DNA of 64,000 nucleotides from Pelagibius sp. Alg239-R121. Lineage in GTDB: Bacteria; Pseudomonadota; Alphaproteobacteria; Kiloniellales; Kiloniellaceae. Location: contig NZ_CAMZOF010000007.1 of assembly GCF_947331435.1 (NCBI RefSeq), positions 372,001 to 436,000 on the forward strand. Direction: 5' to 3'. The notes below the pieces were generated by a model that was not told the DNA's origin, made no database searches, and was given only the letters and a program-made list of their open reading frames with translations. Position numbers and translations under genes: made by a program. Each line of letters begins with the position of its first letter. Position 1 is the first letter of the stretch. Positions 43,510 to 51,932 of the stretch are shown here, one piece after another.

Positions 43510-44213
43510 GAGTTCTCTGATAGGCCAAGCTTGTAGCCAATACCCCAAACAGTCACGATAACATCTGGGTTGCGCGGATCAGACTCGATCTTGGCACGCA
43601 GCCGGTTAATATGGGAGTTCACGGTGTGCTCGTAGCCATCGTGATTGTAACCCCAGACTGCGTCCAAAAGCTGCGAGCGGGTGAACACACGGTTCGGATT
43701 GCTTGCAAAATGTAGCAAGAGATCGAACTCTTTCGCAGTCAACTCAATCCGTTCTCGATCCAATTCGATCGTGCGTTCATCTGTATTGATCACGATCGAA
43801 CCGATGCGCAAGGTTGGCGTGCTGCCTGAATGCTTAGTGAGGTAGACTTCCTGTCGGCGCAGAATCGCTTTAACTCTTGCTAAGAGCTCGCGCATGCTGA
43901 ACGGCTTTGTTAGGTAATCATCGGCGCCGACCTCTAGGCCCAGAACGCGATCGAGCTCCGATGATTTGGACGTCAGCATGAGAATCGGGGTCGTGATGTT
44001 CTCGCGCCTGACGCGCTGGCATAGATCGATACCGTTGATTTGCGGTAACAGCAGATCGAGAATGATCAGTTCATACTGCCCGGTCAGAGCCTTCTGCAGG
44101 CCGACGGCGCCGTCGCGAGCCGAGTCGACGTTACAGTCCAAATCGACGAGATGAAGCGGTAACAGATGCGCAAGATCGGCATTATCCTCGATCAGTAGAA
44201 TGTTGCGCGGCAT
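43506..44213 (-). CDS. OmpR-family response regulator (first)
   Basis: 235 residues from the ATG at 44213, which begins the usual MPRNILLIEDN. Phospho-acceptor Asp53 in ILDLLLPQING, Thr in LMLTSKS and Lys in DDYLTKPFSMREL complete the receiver; the winged helix includes VWGYNHDGYEHTVNSHINRLRAKIESDP and GIGYKLG. A TTG at 44258 would add 15 residues. It forms an operon with the kinase. Three ATCACG/C repeats upstream suggest autoregulation. Confidence 0.9.
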   Translation of the reverse strand: MPRNILLIEDNADLAHLLPLHLVDLDCNVDSARDGAVGLQKALTGQYELIILDLLLPQINGIDLCQRVRRENITTPILMLTSKSSELDRVLGLEVGADDYLTKPFSMRELLARVKAILRRQEVYLTKHSGSTPTLRIGSIVINTDERTIELDRERIELTAKEFDLLLHFASNPNRVFTRSQLLDAVWGYNHDGYEHTVNSHINRLRAKIESDPRNPDVIVTVWGIGYKLGLSENS

Positions 44214-44284
44214 ACTTGGTCCATGTGTGTCGATCGACGAAAGCTGGTGATTTTCCAAGTTATCAGCAACCTTCCCAAAGAATG

Positions 44285-44312
44285 ATCACGAGAGTATCAC
44301 GCCTAAATCACC
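44285..44312. promoter_or_regulatory. three ATCACG/C direct repeats at 11-bp spacing
   Basis: ATCACG at 44285-44290 and 44296-44301 and ATCACC at 44307-44312 repeat exactly every 11 bp, 72 bp upstream of the response regulator ATG. The same hexamer with an 11-bp step is found before the second regulator gene (41818-41834). This is the arrangement bound by OmpR-type dimers. Confidence 0.6.
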
Positions 44313-44483
44313 TTGTGCCTCCATATCTGGTTCACCGCTGTTGTTAAACAAATCCGTGATTGTCCGCGGGTAATCAAAACGCTGCGTTCTGACATGAGGC
44401 GACATATAACAAGGTCAGAGTTTTAATCTGACGGCCGTGCGCCGCTGCTCCCGGGCACTGTCGCAACATTGGCTTAAATTCAT

Positions 44484-44521
44484 ATTGACAACATATTGTC
44501 GTATTGACTACATGTTGTCGT
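44484..44521. promoter_or_regulatory. tandem 19-bp MarR operator
   Basis: ATTGACAACATATTGTCGT (44484-44502) is followed directly by ATTGACTACATGTTGTCGT (44503-44521); the two copies differ at two positions. Each contains an inverted GACAA/TTGTC or similar pair, and TTGACA may double as a -35 element. It ends 15 bp before the MarR start codon, so autorepression is likely. Confidence 0.65.
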
Positions 44522-44536
44522 AAGGATAAACCGACG

Positions 44537-44986
44537 ATGACGACCCACACCGCAGCAGGAGCTGTTTTAACGGAACTTATACTGGAAACTTTCCGCCTGA
44601 ACGGGCGCCTTCTGGCGGCCGGTGATCACCTGACCAAGGATCTCGGACTAACGAGCGCGAGATGGCAAGTCGTTGGTGCAATTGAAGAGGCACCGCTGCC
44701 AGTAGCGCAGATAGCCCGGAATATGGGATTGACCAGGCAGGCCGTCCAACGGGTGGCCAATGTCCTGGCCGATGAGGGACTGGTCAGATTTGAAGAGAAC
44801 CCGAACCACCGCCGTGCGCAGCTCGTGCGACTGACTTCCGAAGGGAAGGGCGCTCTCGAACAGGTCAATCAGCGCCAGATCGAATGGTCAAACCGTCACG
44901 CCAAAGGACTGCCCGTGGAAGAGATCGAAGAGGCACTAACGGTCTTACGAACCTTCCACCAGCGCCTCGAAGCGGACGACCCGTAG
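44537..44986 (+). CDS. MarR-family transcriptional regulator
   Basis: 149 residues from the ATG at 44537 with AAGGA upstream. Winged helix LPVAQIARNMGLTRQAVQRVANVLADEGLVRFEENPNHRRAQLVRLTSEGKGAL with the MarR wing is clear. It is first in an operon with cytochrome b561 and two membrane proteins and has a duplicated operator upstream, so it probably represses this operon until a phenolic, oxidant or similar ligand binds. Confidence 0.92.
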   Translation: MTTHTAAGAVLTELILETFRLNGRLLAAGDHLTKDLGLTSARWQVVGAIEEAPLPVAQIARNMGLTRQAVQRVANVLADEGLVRFEENPNHRRAQLVRLTSEGKGALEQVNQRQIEWSNRHAKGLPVEEIEEALTVLRTFHQRLEADDP

Positions 44987-45015
44987 CAGCTTGAAAGACT
45001 GACGACAGGAAAACA

Positions 45016-45555
45016 ATGATGCCGATGAAAAGCTCAGACACTCAATACGGCACTGTCGCCGTATCCATTCATTGGCTCAGCGCCTTCCTGATCCTCGTGC
45101 TCATTGCTTCGGGATTTCGTGCAGGCGGGATGGAAGATACCGCCGCGAAAGCGGCAATTTTACAAGTGCATGTTCCGCTGGGCATAACGATCCTGCTGTT
45201 GACCCTTGCGCGTGTCATTTGGTGGTTGTTCGCGGATAGGAAACCCGCGTCGATACCGATGCCGACATGGCAGGTTCAATTTTCACGCGCTGTGCACTTC
45301 CTGTTCTACGTCGTGATTTTAGGTATGACGGCGAGTGGCATCGGCATGATGGTGCTCTCCGGGGCCGGCGCCATCATCTTCGGGGCTTCGGCTGAAACCT
45401 TGCCGGACTTTTGGGATTACCTGCCGCGTGTTCCGCACGGGATCGGTGCCCGGGCGATGATCGCACTATTTGTCGTCCACGCTGGTGCGGCGCTTTATCA
45501 CCAGATTTTAAAGCGGGATGGGCTGCTGCGACGCATGTGGTTCGCCGCAGGTTGA
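45016..45555 (+). CDS. cytochrome b561 family protein
   Basis: 179 residues, four membrane helices. Haem-ligand histidines fit VAVSIHWLSAFLIL, LQVHVPLGITILL, AVHFLFYVVILGM and FVVHAGAALYHQIL, the four-His pattern of bacterial CybB-like cytochrome b561. It would pass electrons from quinol to an acceptor such as superoxide or a periplasmic partner. It follows the MarR gene by 29 bp; AGGA precedes the ATG. Confidence 0.9.
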   Translation: MMPMKSSDTQYGTVAVSIHWLSAFLILVLIASGFRAGGMEDTAAKAAILQVHVPLGITILLLTLARVIWWLFADRKPASIPMPTWQVQFSRAVHFLFYVVILGMTASGIGMMVLSGAGAIIFGASAETLPDFWDYLPRVPHGIGARAMIALFVVHAGAALYHQILKRDGLLRRMWFAAG

Positions 45556-45617
45556 TGTTATTGCGAACGTGCGGCCAGCGTCTCGAAGCCGGGTAACATT
45601 TTAGGAGCCGAAGAGAA

Positions 45618-46106
45618 ATGCGCAAATTCGTCAAAGCCCTTCATTTGATTGGGCTCGCGATGTTCCTTGGCAGTGTCTTTGGACACATCGCGATATCGTT
45701 GAACGCAGGCGCGGATCAAGACCCGGAGACCCTACTTTTTGCGCGCCAGGCGATCGAGGTGGCAATCATCTATGTGACGCTCCCAGGCCTGATCCTCCTG
45801 CTTGTGACGGGCGTGGTTCTGACGGTCTCCGGAAGGTTTGGAGTTTTCAAGATTCGCTGGCTTACCCTCCATCAGGTTCTGGGGGTGCTTATCATCCTCA
45901 ATGCGGCCTTCATACTCTACCCAGCAGGTGGCGAGCTTGCTATCGCGGCGGGGCAAGTCGTTCAAGGGGCGCTTTCCTGGGAACAGTTTCACGCCGTCGC
46001 AGCCCTTGAGCGCACATTTGGTCCGATCAACGTGGCCCTCACTTTGATGACGGTATTCGTCGCCGTGCTGAAACCGGGTTTCGGATCAGCCAGGGCGAAA
46101 GCTTAG
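45618..46106 (+). CDS. DUF2269-like membrane protein
   Basis: 162 residues with four hydrophobic segments (LHLIGLAMFLGSVFGHIAI, VAIIYVTLPGLILLLVTGVVL, LTLHQVLGVLIILNAAFILY and a C-terminal helix). It resembles the following gene product and the DUF2269 family of small integral membrane proteins with conserved His residues. Probably part of the same redox membrane system as cytochrome b561. Function not known. Confidence 0.75.
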   Translation: MRKFVKALHLIGLAMFLGSVFGHIAISLNAGADQDPETLLFARQAIEVAIIYVTLPGLILLLVTGVVLTVSGRFGVFKIRWLTLHQVLGVLIILNAAFILYPAGGELAIAAGQVVQGALSWEQFHAVAALERTFGPINVALTLMTVFVAVLKPGFGSARAKA

Positions 46107-46116
46107 AGAGATCCCA

Positions 46117-46692
46117 ATGGACACCTACACGCTTCTTAAATTCGGACATATCATCGGTTTCATTCTGCTGGGCGGAGGGCTGCTGGCTGTCTTCGTTTCT
46201 GAGTATCAGGCTTACCGAACCAACGATATGAAGGCATTTGCCGAAGCTGCGCGCTATACGGCGATCTTTTACGACTCCATTGCCGTGCCCGGCGCCCTGC
46301 TGGTAGGCGTAACGGGCTTCTTCCTCATTTTAGAGCTTGGGCTGGGTTTTTTCGAGGAGCCGTGGGTTGTCGGTATGTGGGCTTTGTTTCTGTTCGAGTT
46401 TATCGAAGGCAATACAATAACACGCCTCCAGTTCCGCAGGACCTTGCGTCATTCACGCGATGCGCTTGAAAACGGCGCGGCGCTCACTGACGATATCCGA
46501 GATGACGCCCGAAGCCTGCTCAATCAGATCGTCCACTTTCTCGATGTTCCCTTGTTCACGGTGATCGTTTACTGCGGCACTGTAAGACCCGACAGCTGGG
46601 CTCATGTCCTCACTGCCTTTGTGATCGGCGTGTCTGTTGCGGGGGGGCTAACAATCCTTGTGCCGCGTCTGGCGCGCCGAAATGCATCGTGA
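46117..46692 (+). CDS. DUF2269 family membrane protein
   Basis: 191 residues, four or five hydrophobic segments. LLKFGHIIGFILLGGGLLAVFVSEYQAYRT opens the protein, with a His in the first helix as in DUF2269 members, and VVGMWALFLFEFIEGNTI is the second conserved block. Starts 10 bp after the previous gene and ends the MarR operon. Confidence 0.8.
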   Translation: MDTYTLLKFGHIIGFILLGGGLLAVFVSEYQAYRTNDMKAFAEAARYTAIFYDSIAVPGALLVGVTGFFLILELGLGFFEEPWVVGMWALFLFEFIEGNTITRLQFRRTLRHSRDALENGAALTDDIRDDARSLLNQIVHFLDVPLFTVIVYCGTVRPDSWAHVLTAFVIGVSVAGGLTILVPRLARRNAS

Positions 46693-46881
46693 TCTCAATA
46701 GCTGCGCCAGACCGATGGAGTTTGGTAGGCGTACAAAGCACTGAGCCAGCGGTTGGCGCAGTCGAAGAAATATTTTCTCGTTGCTGTAAAGGTTACAACC
46801 GAAAAGCTGACGCATCTTTATGGCAGCCCGACGGGGTTCGTTGTAAACATTCCGACTGTTTGATTTTACAGGAAATGCAGC

Positions 46882-47274
46882 ATGGACCGATACACGGGCA
46901 GTTGCCTCTGCGGAAAAGTACGAATTGTGGCGTCAGGATCCCCATACCGGGTCGGGCTTTGTCACTGTCTCGACTGCCGCAAGCATCAAGGAGCCCTTTT
47001 TCACGCTTCCGCGATATTCCCTGAGGACGCAGTGACGATCGACGGCGAAACTCGCGACTACGCCGGGCGGTTTTTCTGTCCCCATTGCGGCTCGTCCATT
47101 TTCGCACGCTCGGCAGACGAAATCGAAGTGAACCTAGGGTCGCTGGATGCTCCTGACCAACTGATGCCAACCTACGAGAGCTGGATCATCCGTCGTGAGT
47201 CCTGGCTACCGCCGTTTCCGCTCAAGAGTCGATACGAGCGCGATCGTGAAGCCACGGGTCGCTCAGAGGAGTAG
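46882..47274 (+). CDS. GFA-family (glutathione-dependent formaldehyde-activating enzyme-like) protein
   Basis: 130 residues of the Mss4-like zinc fold: GSCLCGKVRI (CxC), CHCLDCRKHQG (CxCxxC) and FFCPHCGSSIF (CxxC), with the GFA spacing. It may bind zinc and glutathione, but most family members are uncharacterised and not true formaldehyde-activating enzymes. CAGGAA precedes the ATG. It stands alone, 189 bp from the previous gene. Confidence 0.88.
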   Translation: MDRYTGSCLCGKVRIVASGSPYRVGLCHCLDCRKHQGALFHASAIFPEDAVTIDGETRDYAGRFFCPHCGSSIFARSADEIEVNLGSLDAPDQLMPTYESWIIRRESWLPPFPLKSRYERDREATGRSEE

Positions 47275-47468
47275 GGTGCCACCATCCACAGAGGTTTCCC
47301 ATCTCCTTGAGGCAATGGAGGCCCAGGACGGTCTGAGGGGGAGGATGGTGATGGTGGGACTGTCCACATTCGAGCTTTGTCTAGCCTTGGGCACTTGCGG
47401 TTAATGCGGGTTTGGTTATTGTTCTGGTGTTCGGCTGAACATAAGGCTGTTATTTTCAAGGAAGCGCT

Positions 47469-48032
47469 TTGCGTCGATTACTTACTATTCTTTCTATTTT
47501 CGGATTGTGTAATGGGTCAGCGGCGCAAACTCCGATAACGCCCGATAATATAGAACAGTTTTTTAAATATGTTCAGTTGGGTGATAGCTCGAATGTTGAG
47601 CGAATGCTGAAGGCAGATCCCGGCTTTGCAACTGCAAAGGACAGATTCGAATTTCAAGCCATACATGTTTTGGATTACAATAATTTCGACCAAATTCTAA
47701 CGCTTCTTCTGCAATATGGCGCAAACATCAATGCCCAAAACGATGATGGTAGTGCACTTCTTCATATCTTGATCGATTCAGAGTTTTTGCAGCCTGTTCT
47801 CGACGCCGGAGCAAATCTTGAACTGAAAGATGAGGTGGGGTTTACACCGTTACTAGCGCATCTTATCAGAGCTGACGGTGAACAGATGGTCCGCGCACTT
47901 TTATCGGCGGGCGCAAACCCAAATGCGAAGGACAACAGGAACCAATCTGCGCTGTCTCATGCCCGCGAAACTGGAGACGAAGTTTTAGTGAATCTCCTGA
48001 TCGACGCTGGGGCATCGGCACAGGAGAATTGA
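47469..48032 (+). CDS. secreted ankyrin-repeat protein
   Basis: 187 residues from a TTG start with CAAGGAAG upstream. A signal peptide (RRLLTILSIFGLCNGSAA) is followed by four or five ankyrin repeats, including LTLLLQYGANINAQNDDGSALLHIL and VRALLSAGANPNAKDNRNQSALSHA. The gene is clearly AT-richer than its neighbours, suggesting recent acquisition. It would act in the periplasm as a protein-binding adaptor; partner unknown. Confidence 0.8.
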   Translation: MRRLLTILSIFGLCNGSAAQTPITPDNIEQFFKYVQLGDSSNVERMLKADPGFATAKDRFEFQAIHVLDYNNFDQILTLLLQYGANINAQNDDGSALLHILIDSEFLQPVLDAGANLELKDEVGFTPLLAHLIRADGEQMVRALLSAGANPNAKDNRNQSALSHARETGDEVLVNLLIDAGASAQEN

Positions 48033-48105
48033 CTCCTGCTAAGCTTGAAAACGCGCCTCTTAACTCAAGCAACAAGAGGGTTAAATTGAAGCGCCAGTAT
48101 CTGTA

Positions 48106-48654
48106 TTAAAGTGCCAGTATCTGAGCGGCCGGCAATACGGTCGCGAACTCGCCTTCCAGATTACTCAGGGTCATTGAATGCACCTGTTCAGCTTCATGCC
48201 TTACGCCGTCCGGCCCGGTCGCGCCGTAGGCCCAAACCGCATCTGACGCATAGTAGGTATCAAAGCCAAGGTTCCCTGCAGAGCGAGTGGTGGACTCTAC
48301 GCAGTGATTTGCCGTCGCGCCACAGAGGACCAGGCGCTCTATTCCCGCTTCGCGCAGATCGGACTCCAGCGAAGTACCGACAAATCCGCTGCTGACGTGT
48401 TTGACGACTACCGCTTCGCCCTCGGCCGGTTCGGCAAAAGGTTGCACGGCCGATCCTGGTGCGTCCGCGTTAAAGGGATCGTTCGGATCAAGGGCGTGGT
48501 GGTGAATATGAACCACCTTATCGCCACGCTGTCGAAAGGCCGCCAGCAGCACCGCCACGTTCTCTTCCGCTTCCCGGCAGGAGCGTGCTGTCCCTTCTGC
48601 GTCGTCATGCACGAAGGCCATCTGTACGTCGATGACCAGTAATGCGGTTTTCAT
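48106..48654 (-). CDS. isochorismatase-family cysteine hydrolase
   Basis: 182 residues. The triad is visible: Asp in LLVIDVQMAF, Lys in VVVKHVSSGF and Cys in CGATANHCVESTTR. The family hydrolyses amides or vinyl ethers such as nicotinamide, N-carbamoylsarcosine or isochorismate. The ATG at 48654 has GGAG eight bases upstream, so it is preferred over the one at 48672. It lies 32 bp downstream of an oxygenase gene on the same strand. Confidence 0.88.
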   Translation of the reverse strand: MKTALLVIDVQMAFVHDDAEGTARSCREAEENVAVLLAAFRQRGDKVVHIHHHALDPNDPFNADAPGSAVQPFAEPAEGEAVVVKHVSSGFVGTSLESDLREAGIERLVLCGATANHCVESTTRSAGNLGFDTYYASDAVWAYGATGPDGVRHEAEQVHSMTLSNLEGEFATVLPAAQILAL

Positions 48655-48686
48655 CCTTTTATCTCCATTCAACTGCCAAGTAAGTT

Positions 48687-49538
48687 CTAGTGTGATCTTT
48701 TTTCGGCCAGAATCTTTTCGACTCTTGGGCCGTAAATTCGGACGTTGATCTCATCGCTGGCAACGCATCCAGGTTTTTCGTCATAGGTCAGGATCGCGGT
48801 CACGCGTGGCTGGTTGCCGCCAACTTCGGTGACGCCGTGCAGAGAATACCCGCCGCGGAATAGGGTCAAGGTGCCGGCCCCACGTGGAAAGCTCTGTGCT
48901 TGTGTCATGTCACCCGACAGAAAGCGATCGACCACTTCGCGGTTTTCCTCGCTCTTTGTGCGGGAGTTCGCAATGAACGTGAATTCGCCGCCCTGTTCCG
49001 CCGCCTGCAGCAGAAGAGTGACTGTGCATTCGTTGACGTCGTAGTGCCAGGCATGCCAGCTACCCGGTTGCAGTGCGACGATGTTTAAGGCCTGGAAGTC
49101 ATCGGCGTAGCGGAAAAGAGTCGCCTTACCCTGCACGCGACGAATGAAATCGGTGAGCAGTTCGGACCGGTAGAGCTGTTGGATCAGGCTGCCGGCCGGA
49201 ATCTGGTCATTCGCCAGTTGAAGCGCACGATGGATGTATTCGCGGCGTCTTGGATCGTCTTCAGGTAGGGAAGGGTCGATGTCGCCTTGATAGATCGTGC
49301 GCTTGATCGTCAGTGCTTCAGCAGTTGGTAGCAGATTGTTTGCTTCCGCCGTCAGCGACTCGAGAGCATCGGGCCGGATAAAGCTGTCGAAATTGCACCA
49401 GCCTTGCTCGCGCATGTGCTTTTGGCACTCAAGCAAAAATTCTGCACCTTTCCCGCGCTCCATGTCGTCGAGCGGATAGCGCTCCAGGTCGATCAGTTTC
49501 AGAAGCATGTCTCGATCACCAGTTAAAGACGCCGCCAT
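48687..49538 (-). CDS. 2-oxoglutarate/Fe(II)-dependent dioxygenase-like protein
   Basis: 283 residues from the ATG at 49538, chosen for its GGAGG site. The iron ligands fit HAWHYDVNECTVTLLLQ (HxD) and a distal His in GGYSLHGVTEV, with Arg in QPRVTAILTY for 2-oxoglutarate, the order of the cupin-type oxygenases. Large hydroxylase of an unidentified small molecule. Likely co-transcribed with the isochorismatase-like gene and controlled by the divergent LysR gene. Confidence 0.78.
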   Translation of the reverse strand: MAASLTGDRDMLLKLIDLERYPLDDMERGKGAEFLLECQKHMREQGWCNFDSFIRPDALESLTAEANNLLPTAEALTIKRTIYQGDIDPSLPEDDPRRREYIHRALQLANDQIPAGSLIQQLYRSELLTDFIRRVQGKATLFRYADDFQALNIVALQPGSWHAWHYDVNECTVTLLLQAAEQGGEFTFIANSRTKSEENREVVDRFLSGDMTQAQSFPRGAGTLTLFRGGYSLHGVTEVGGNQPRVTAILTYDEKPGCVASDEINVRIYGPRVEKILAEKRSH

Positions 49539-49694
49539 CAGAATGCCTCCAACAATCCACCGTTCTAGAAGTCTCTTGCCTGCACGCCGCGCCGCTTTAC
49601 GCCACCGCCTCGATTGACAAGTTCCAGCTGACTGTGTCATTTCATGTTGCAAAAGAAAAATGAGATAAAATGGCTTCATGAACCAATTAAATTT

Positions 49695-50591
49695 ATGGAT
49701 ACAAAGCTAAAGCATCACCTCAATCTCAACTGGCTGCGGAGTTTTGAGGCGGTTGCCCGCCTCTCAGGCTTCACGGCTGCCAGCAGAGAGCTGGGCCTCA
49801 CTCAAACTGCCGTCAGCCTCCATATTAAGGCGCTGGAGACACAGCTTGGGCACGATCTCTTTATTCGCCGTGCCAAGAGCCTTCAGCTTACTGAGATTGG
49901 TAAAGCCTATCTGCCGTCGGTCCGGGACGCCCTCGAAGCGCTGACCCTTTCCACCAACGGGCTCTTTGGTCCCGATCTGAAAAGCACAGTTATCGTCCGC
50001 GCCTCGATGGCCGCGGTCATGTGGCTCGCGCCCAGACTGGGCGACTTTCGGCAACGGCATCCGAACATCGGAATCAAGCTTGTGACCTCAATTTGGGCGG
50101 ACAGTCCGGATACGCAGAACGTGGATGTGGACATCACCCTGGCACCGGACAACCGCGCCGCTGGGGTGTCGGAAAAGCTATCGGATGAATACCTGGTGCC
50201 GATTTGCAGTGTGAGCGCTGCCAAAGCGATCCAATCTGTCGAAGATCTGTCAAAGACAAACCCAATACACATTCTGGGATTCGACGATCATTGGTCGCGC
50301 TACATGGCAGCCTTCGGTTTACAGCATGACGTCAACGCAACGCGTCTGATGGTGGATACTTCGGTCGCCGCATGTGAACTGGTTGCAGCGGATCTTGGCT
50401 CTGCGGTAGTGATTGAACGCTTTGCGATGAACGCCATTGAAGCCGGTCGGCCGGTCGCGCTTGTGGGAGACCGCATCCCCCTGGGACAATCGCATTATCT
50501 CGTGGAAAGGGGGGGCGCGAAAAAAATTCATCCTGCAGCGGAAGTCTTTAAAGACTGGCTGCGAGTACTGTTTCACGCAAATCCGCAGTAG
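49695..50591 (+). CDS. LysR-family transcriptional regulator
   Basis: 298 residues from the ATG at 49695, or 315 if the in-frame ATG at 49644 is used. Winged helix LNWLRSFEAVARLSGFTAASRELGLTQTAVSLHIKALETQLGHDLF and a GcvA-like effector domain. Divergent from the dioxygenase/isochorismatase pair, its likely targets, and upstream of the deacetylase gene. Confidence 0.88.
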   Translation: MDTKLKHHLNLNWLRSFEAVARLSGFTAASRELGLTQTAVSLHIKALETQLGHDLFIRRAKSLQLTEIGKAYLPSVRDALEALTLSTNGLFGPDLKSTVIVRASMAAVMWLAPRLGDFRQRHPNIGIKLVTSIWADSPDTQNVDVDITLAPDNRAAGVSEKLSDEYLVPICSVSAAKAIQSVEDLSKTNPIHILGFDDHWSRYMAAFGLQHDVNATRLMVDTSVAACELVAADLGSAVVIERFAMNAIEAGRPVALVGDRIPLGQSHYLVERGGAKKIHPAAEVFKDWLRVLFHANPQ

Positions 50592-50653
50592 CGTCAGCTT
50601 CGGGCTTTCGTACTAACAGCACACGCACGATGAAGTTTTTACTGCTTGAGATG

Positions 50654-50706
50654 TCTGGAGACCGGCCTTAACAGGATAGATATCGTAATCTCCAGAGACT
50701 CTGGAC
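50654..50706. promoter_or_regulatory. spaced inverted repeat upstream of the deacetylase gene
   Basis: TCTGGAGA (50654-50661) and its complement TCTCCAGA (50699-50706), 37 bp apart, with a third partial TCTGGA just after. It lies 86 bp before the deacetylase ATG. Could be a regulator site or mRNA stem; only the repeat itself is certain. Confidence 0.3.
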
Positions 50707-50791
50707 CATCCTCCGCGAATCAAGCGATAAAGAGTCCCCACGCCTGCGCGTGTTTTCCGCCAACGTTTCAACCAACTCTCAAGGCCCTTTT

Positions 50792-51838
50792 ATGCTCACC
50801 GTCTATTCCGAGAAACACCGCTTGCGCGACGCCCAGACTGAGCTCCATGGCGGCACCTTCGTGCGGCCGTTCGAATGTCCGGAGCGCGCGGAGATCGTGC
50901 TCGCTCGGGTTCGGCAGGAAGGGTTGGGTGAGGTGGTAGCGCCGAAGGATTTCGGGCTGGCGCCGGTGCTTAAGGTGCATGATTCCGACTTTGTCCGTTT
51001 CCTGGAGAACTGCTGGAACGACTGGGTGGCGGCCGGTGGGGAAGGTGAAGCGCTCCCGAACATTTGGCCCACCCGAACCATGGCAGGCAGGCGGATTCCC
51101 AATCACATCGACGGCAAGTTGGGCTATTACGCGCTGGCCGCCGAAACCTCGATTTCGGAGGGGACCTGGGAGGCGGTGCGGGCTGGCGCCGACGTGGTGC
51201 TGACGGCAGCGCAACATCTCCTCGAAGGGCAGGGGACGTCGGCCTTCGCACTCAGCCGACCGCCGGGGCACCATGCCGCCACGGACCAGTACGGCGGCTA
51301 CTGCTTCCTGAACAACGCAGCGATCGCGGCTCAGTTCGCACGGGATAATGGCATTGGGCGGGTTGCAGTACTGGATGTCGATTTTCACCACGGCAACGGT
51401 ACGCAGAACATCTTCTATCGCCGTGACGATGTTTTCTTCGCCTCGTTGCACGGCGATCCCATGGAGGCCTTTCCCCACTTCCTCGGCCATGCTGACGAAT
51501 TTGGTGAGGGAGCTGGCGAGGGCTTCAATCTCAACTTTCCCTTGCCGCCGGGCACTGACTATCTCCGCTGGCGCGACGCCCTCGATGAAGCCCTGGAGCG
51601 CATTCTCGCCTTCAGACCGGGCCTGCTGGTGGTCTCCCTGGGTGTGGATACCTTCGAGGAGGATCCCATCAGCTTCTTCAAGCTGAAGAGCGACAACTTT
51701 GCCGACTACGGCGCGCGCATCGGTGCCGCCGCGAAGGGGGGCGGCATGCCCGTGCTTTTCGTCATGGAGGGCGGTTACGCTGTCTCAGAAATCGGGGTCA
51801 ATACGGTGAACGTGTTGAGCGGTTTCGGGGGCGTGTAG
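50792..51838 (+). CDS. histone deacetylase-family acetylpolyamine amidohydrolase
   Basis: 348 residues. Conserved blocks: RPPGHHAATDQYGGYCFLNNAAIAAQ with the two catalytic histidines, LDVDFHHGNGTQNIFY with zinc ligands Asp and His, SLGVDTFEEDP with the third zinc ligand, and MEGGYAVSEIG with the catalytic Tyr. It matches bacterial acetylpolyamine deacetylases, which release acetate from N-acetylputrescine and relatives. AAGG precedes the ATG at 50792. A decayed copy of its 3' half is found at 53246-53664. Confidence 0.9.
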   Translation: MLTVYSEKHRLRDAQTELHGGTFVRPFECPERAEIVLARVRQEGLGEVVAPKDFGLAPVLKVHDSDFVRFLENCWNDWVAAGGEGEALPNIWPTRTMAGRRIPNHIDGKLGYYALAAETSISEGTWEAVRAGADVVLTAAQHLLEGQGTSAFALSRPPGHHAATDQYGGYCFLNNAAIAAQFARDNGIGRVAVLDVDFHHGNGTQNIFYRRDDVFFASLHGDPMEAFPHFLGHADEFGEGAGEGFNLNFPLPPGTDYLRWRDALDEALERILAFRPGLLVVSLGVDTFEEDPISFFKLKSDNFADYGARIGAAAKGGGMPVLFVMEGGYAVSEIGVNTVNVLSGFGGV

Positions 51839-51932
51839 AAGCAAGCACCGCACGTGTTGCCTCTATCGATCTCTTCCGATTGCACCCCAGATTGATCGGG
51901 CTCTCTTTGCGCGCCCCGATCCAGACTGTCGC

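Noticed and set aside
46702-46761. CTGCGCCA/TGGCGCAG inverted repeat upstream of the GFA gene
   Set aside because: Arms are 44 bp apart with no other supporting signal; it could be chance.
47275-47468. Possible mobile-element remnant before the ankyrin gene
   Set aside because: No terminal repeats or transposase fragment could be recognised.
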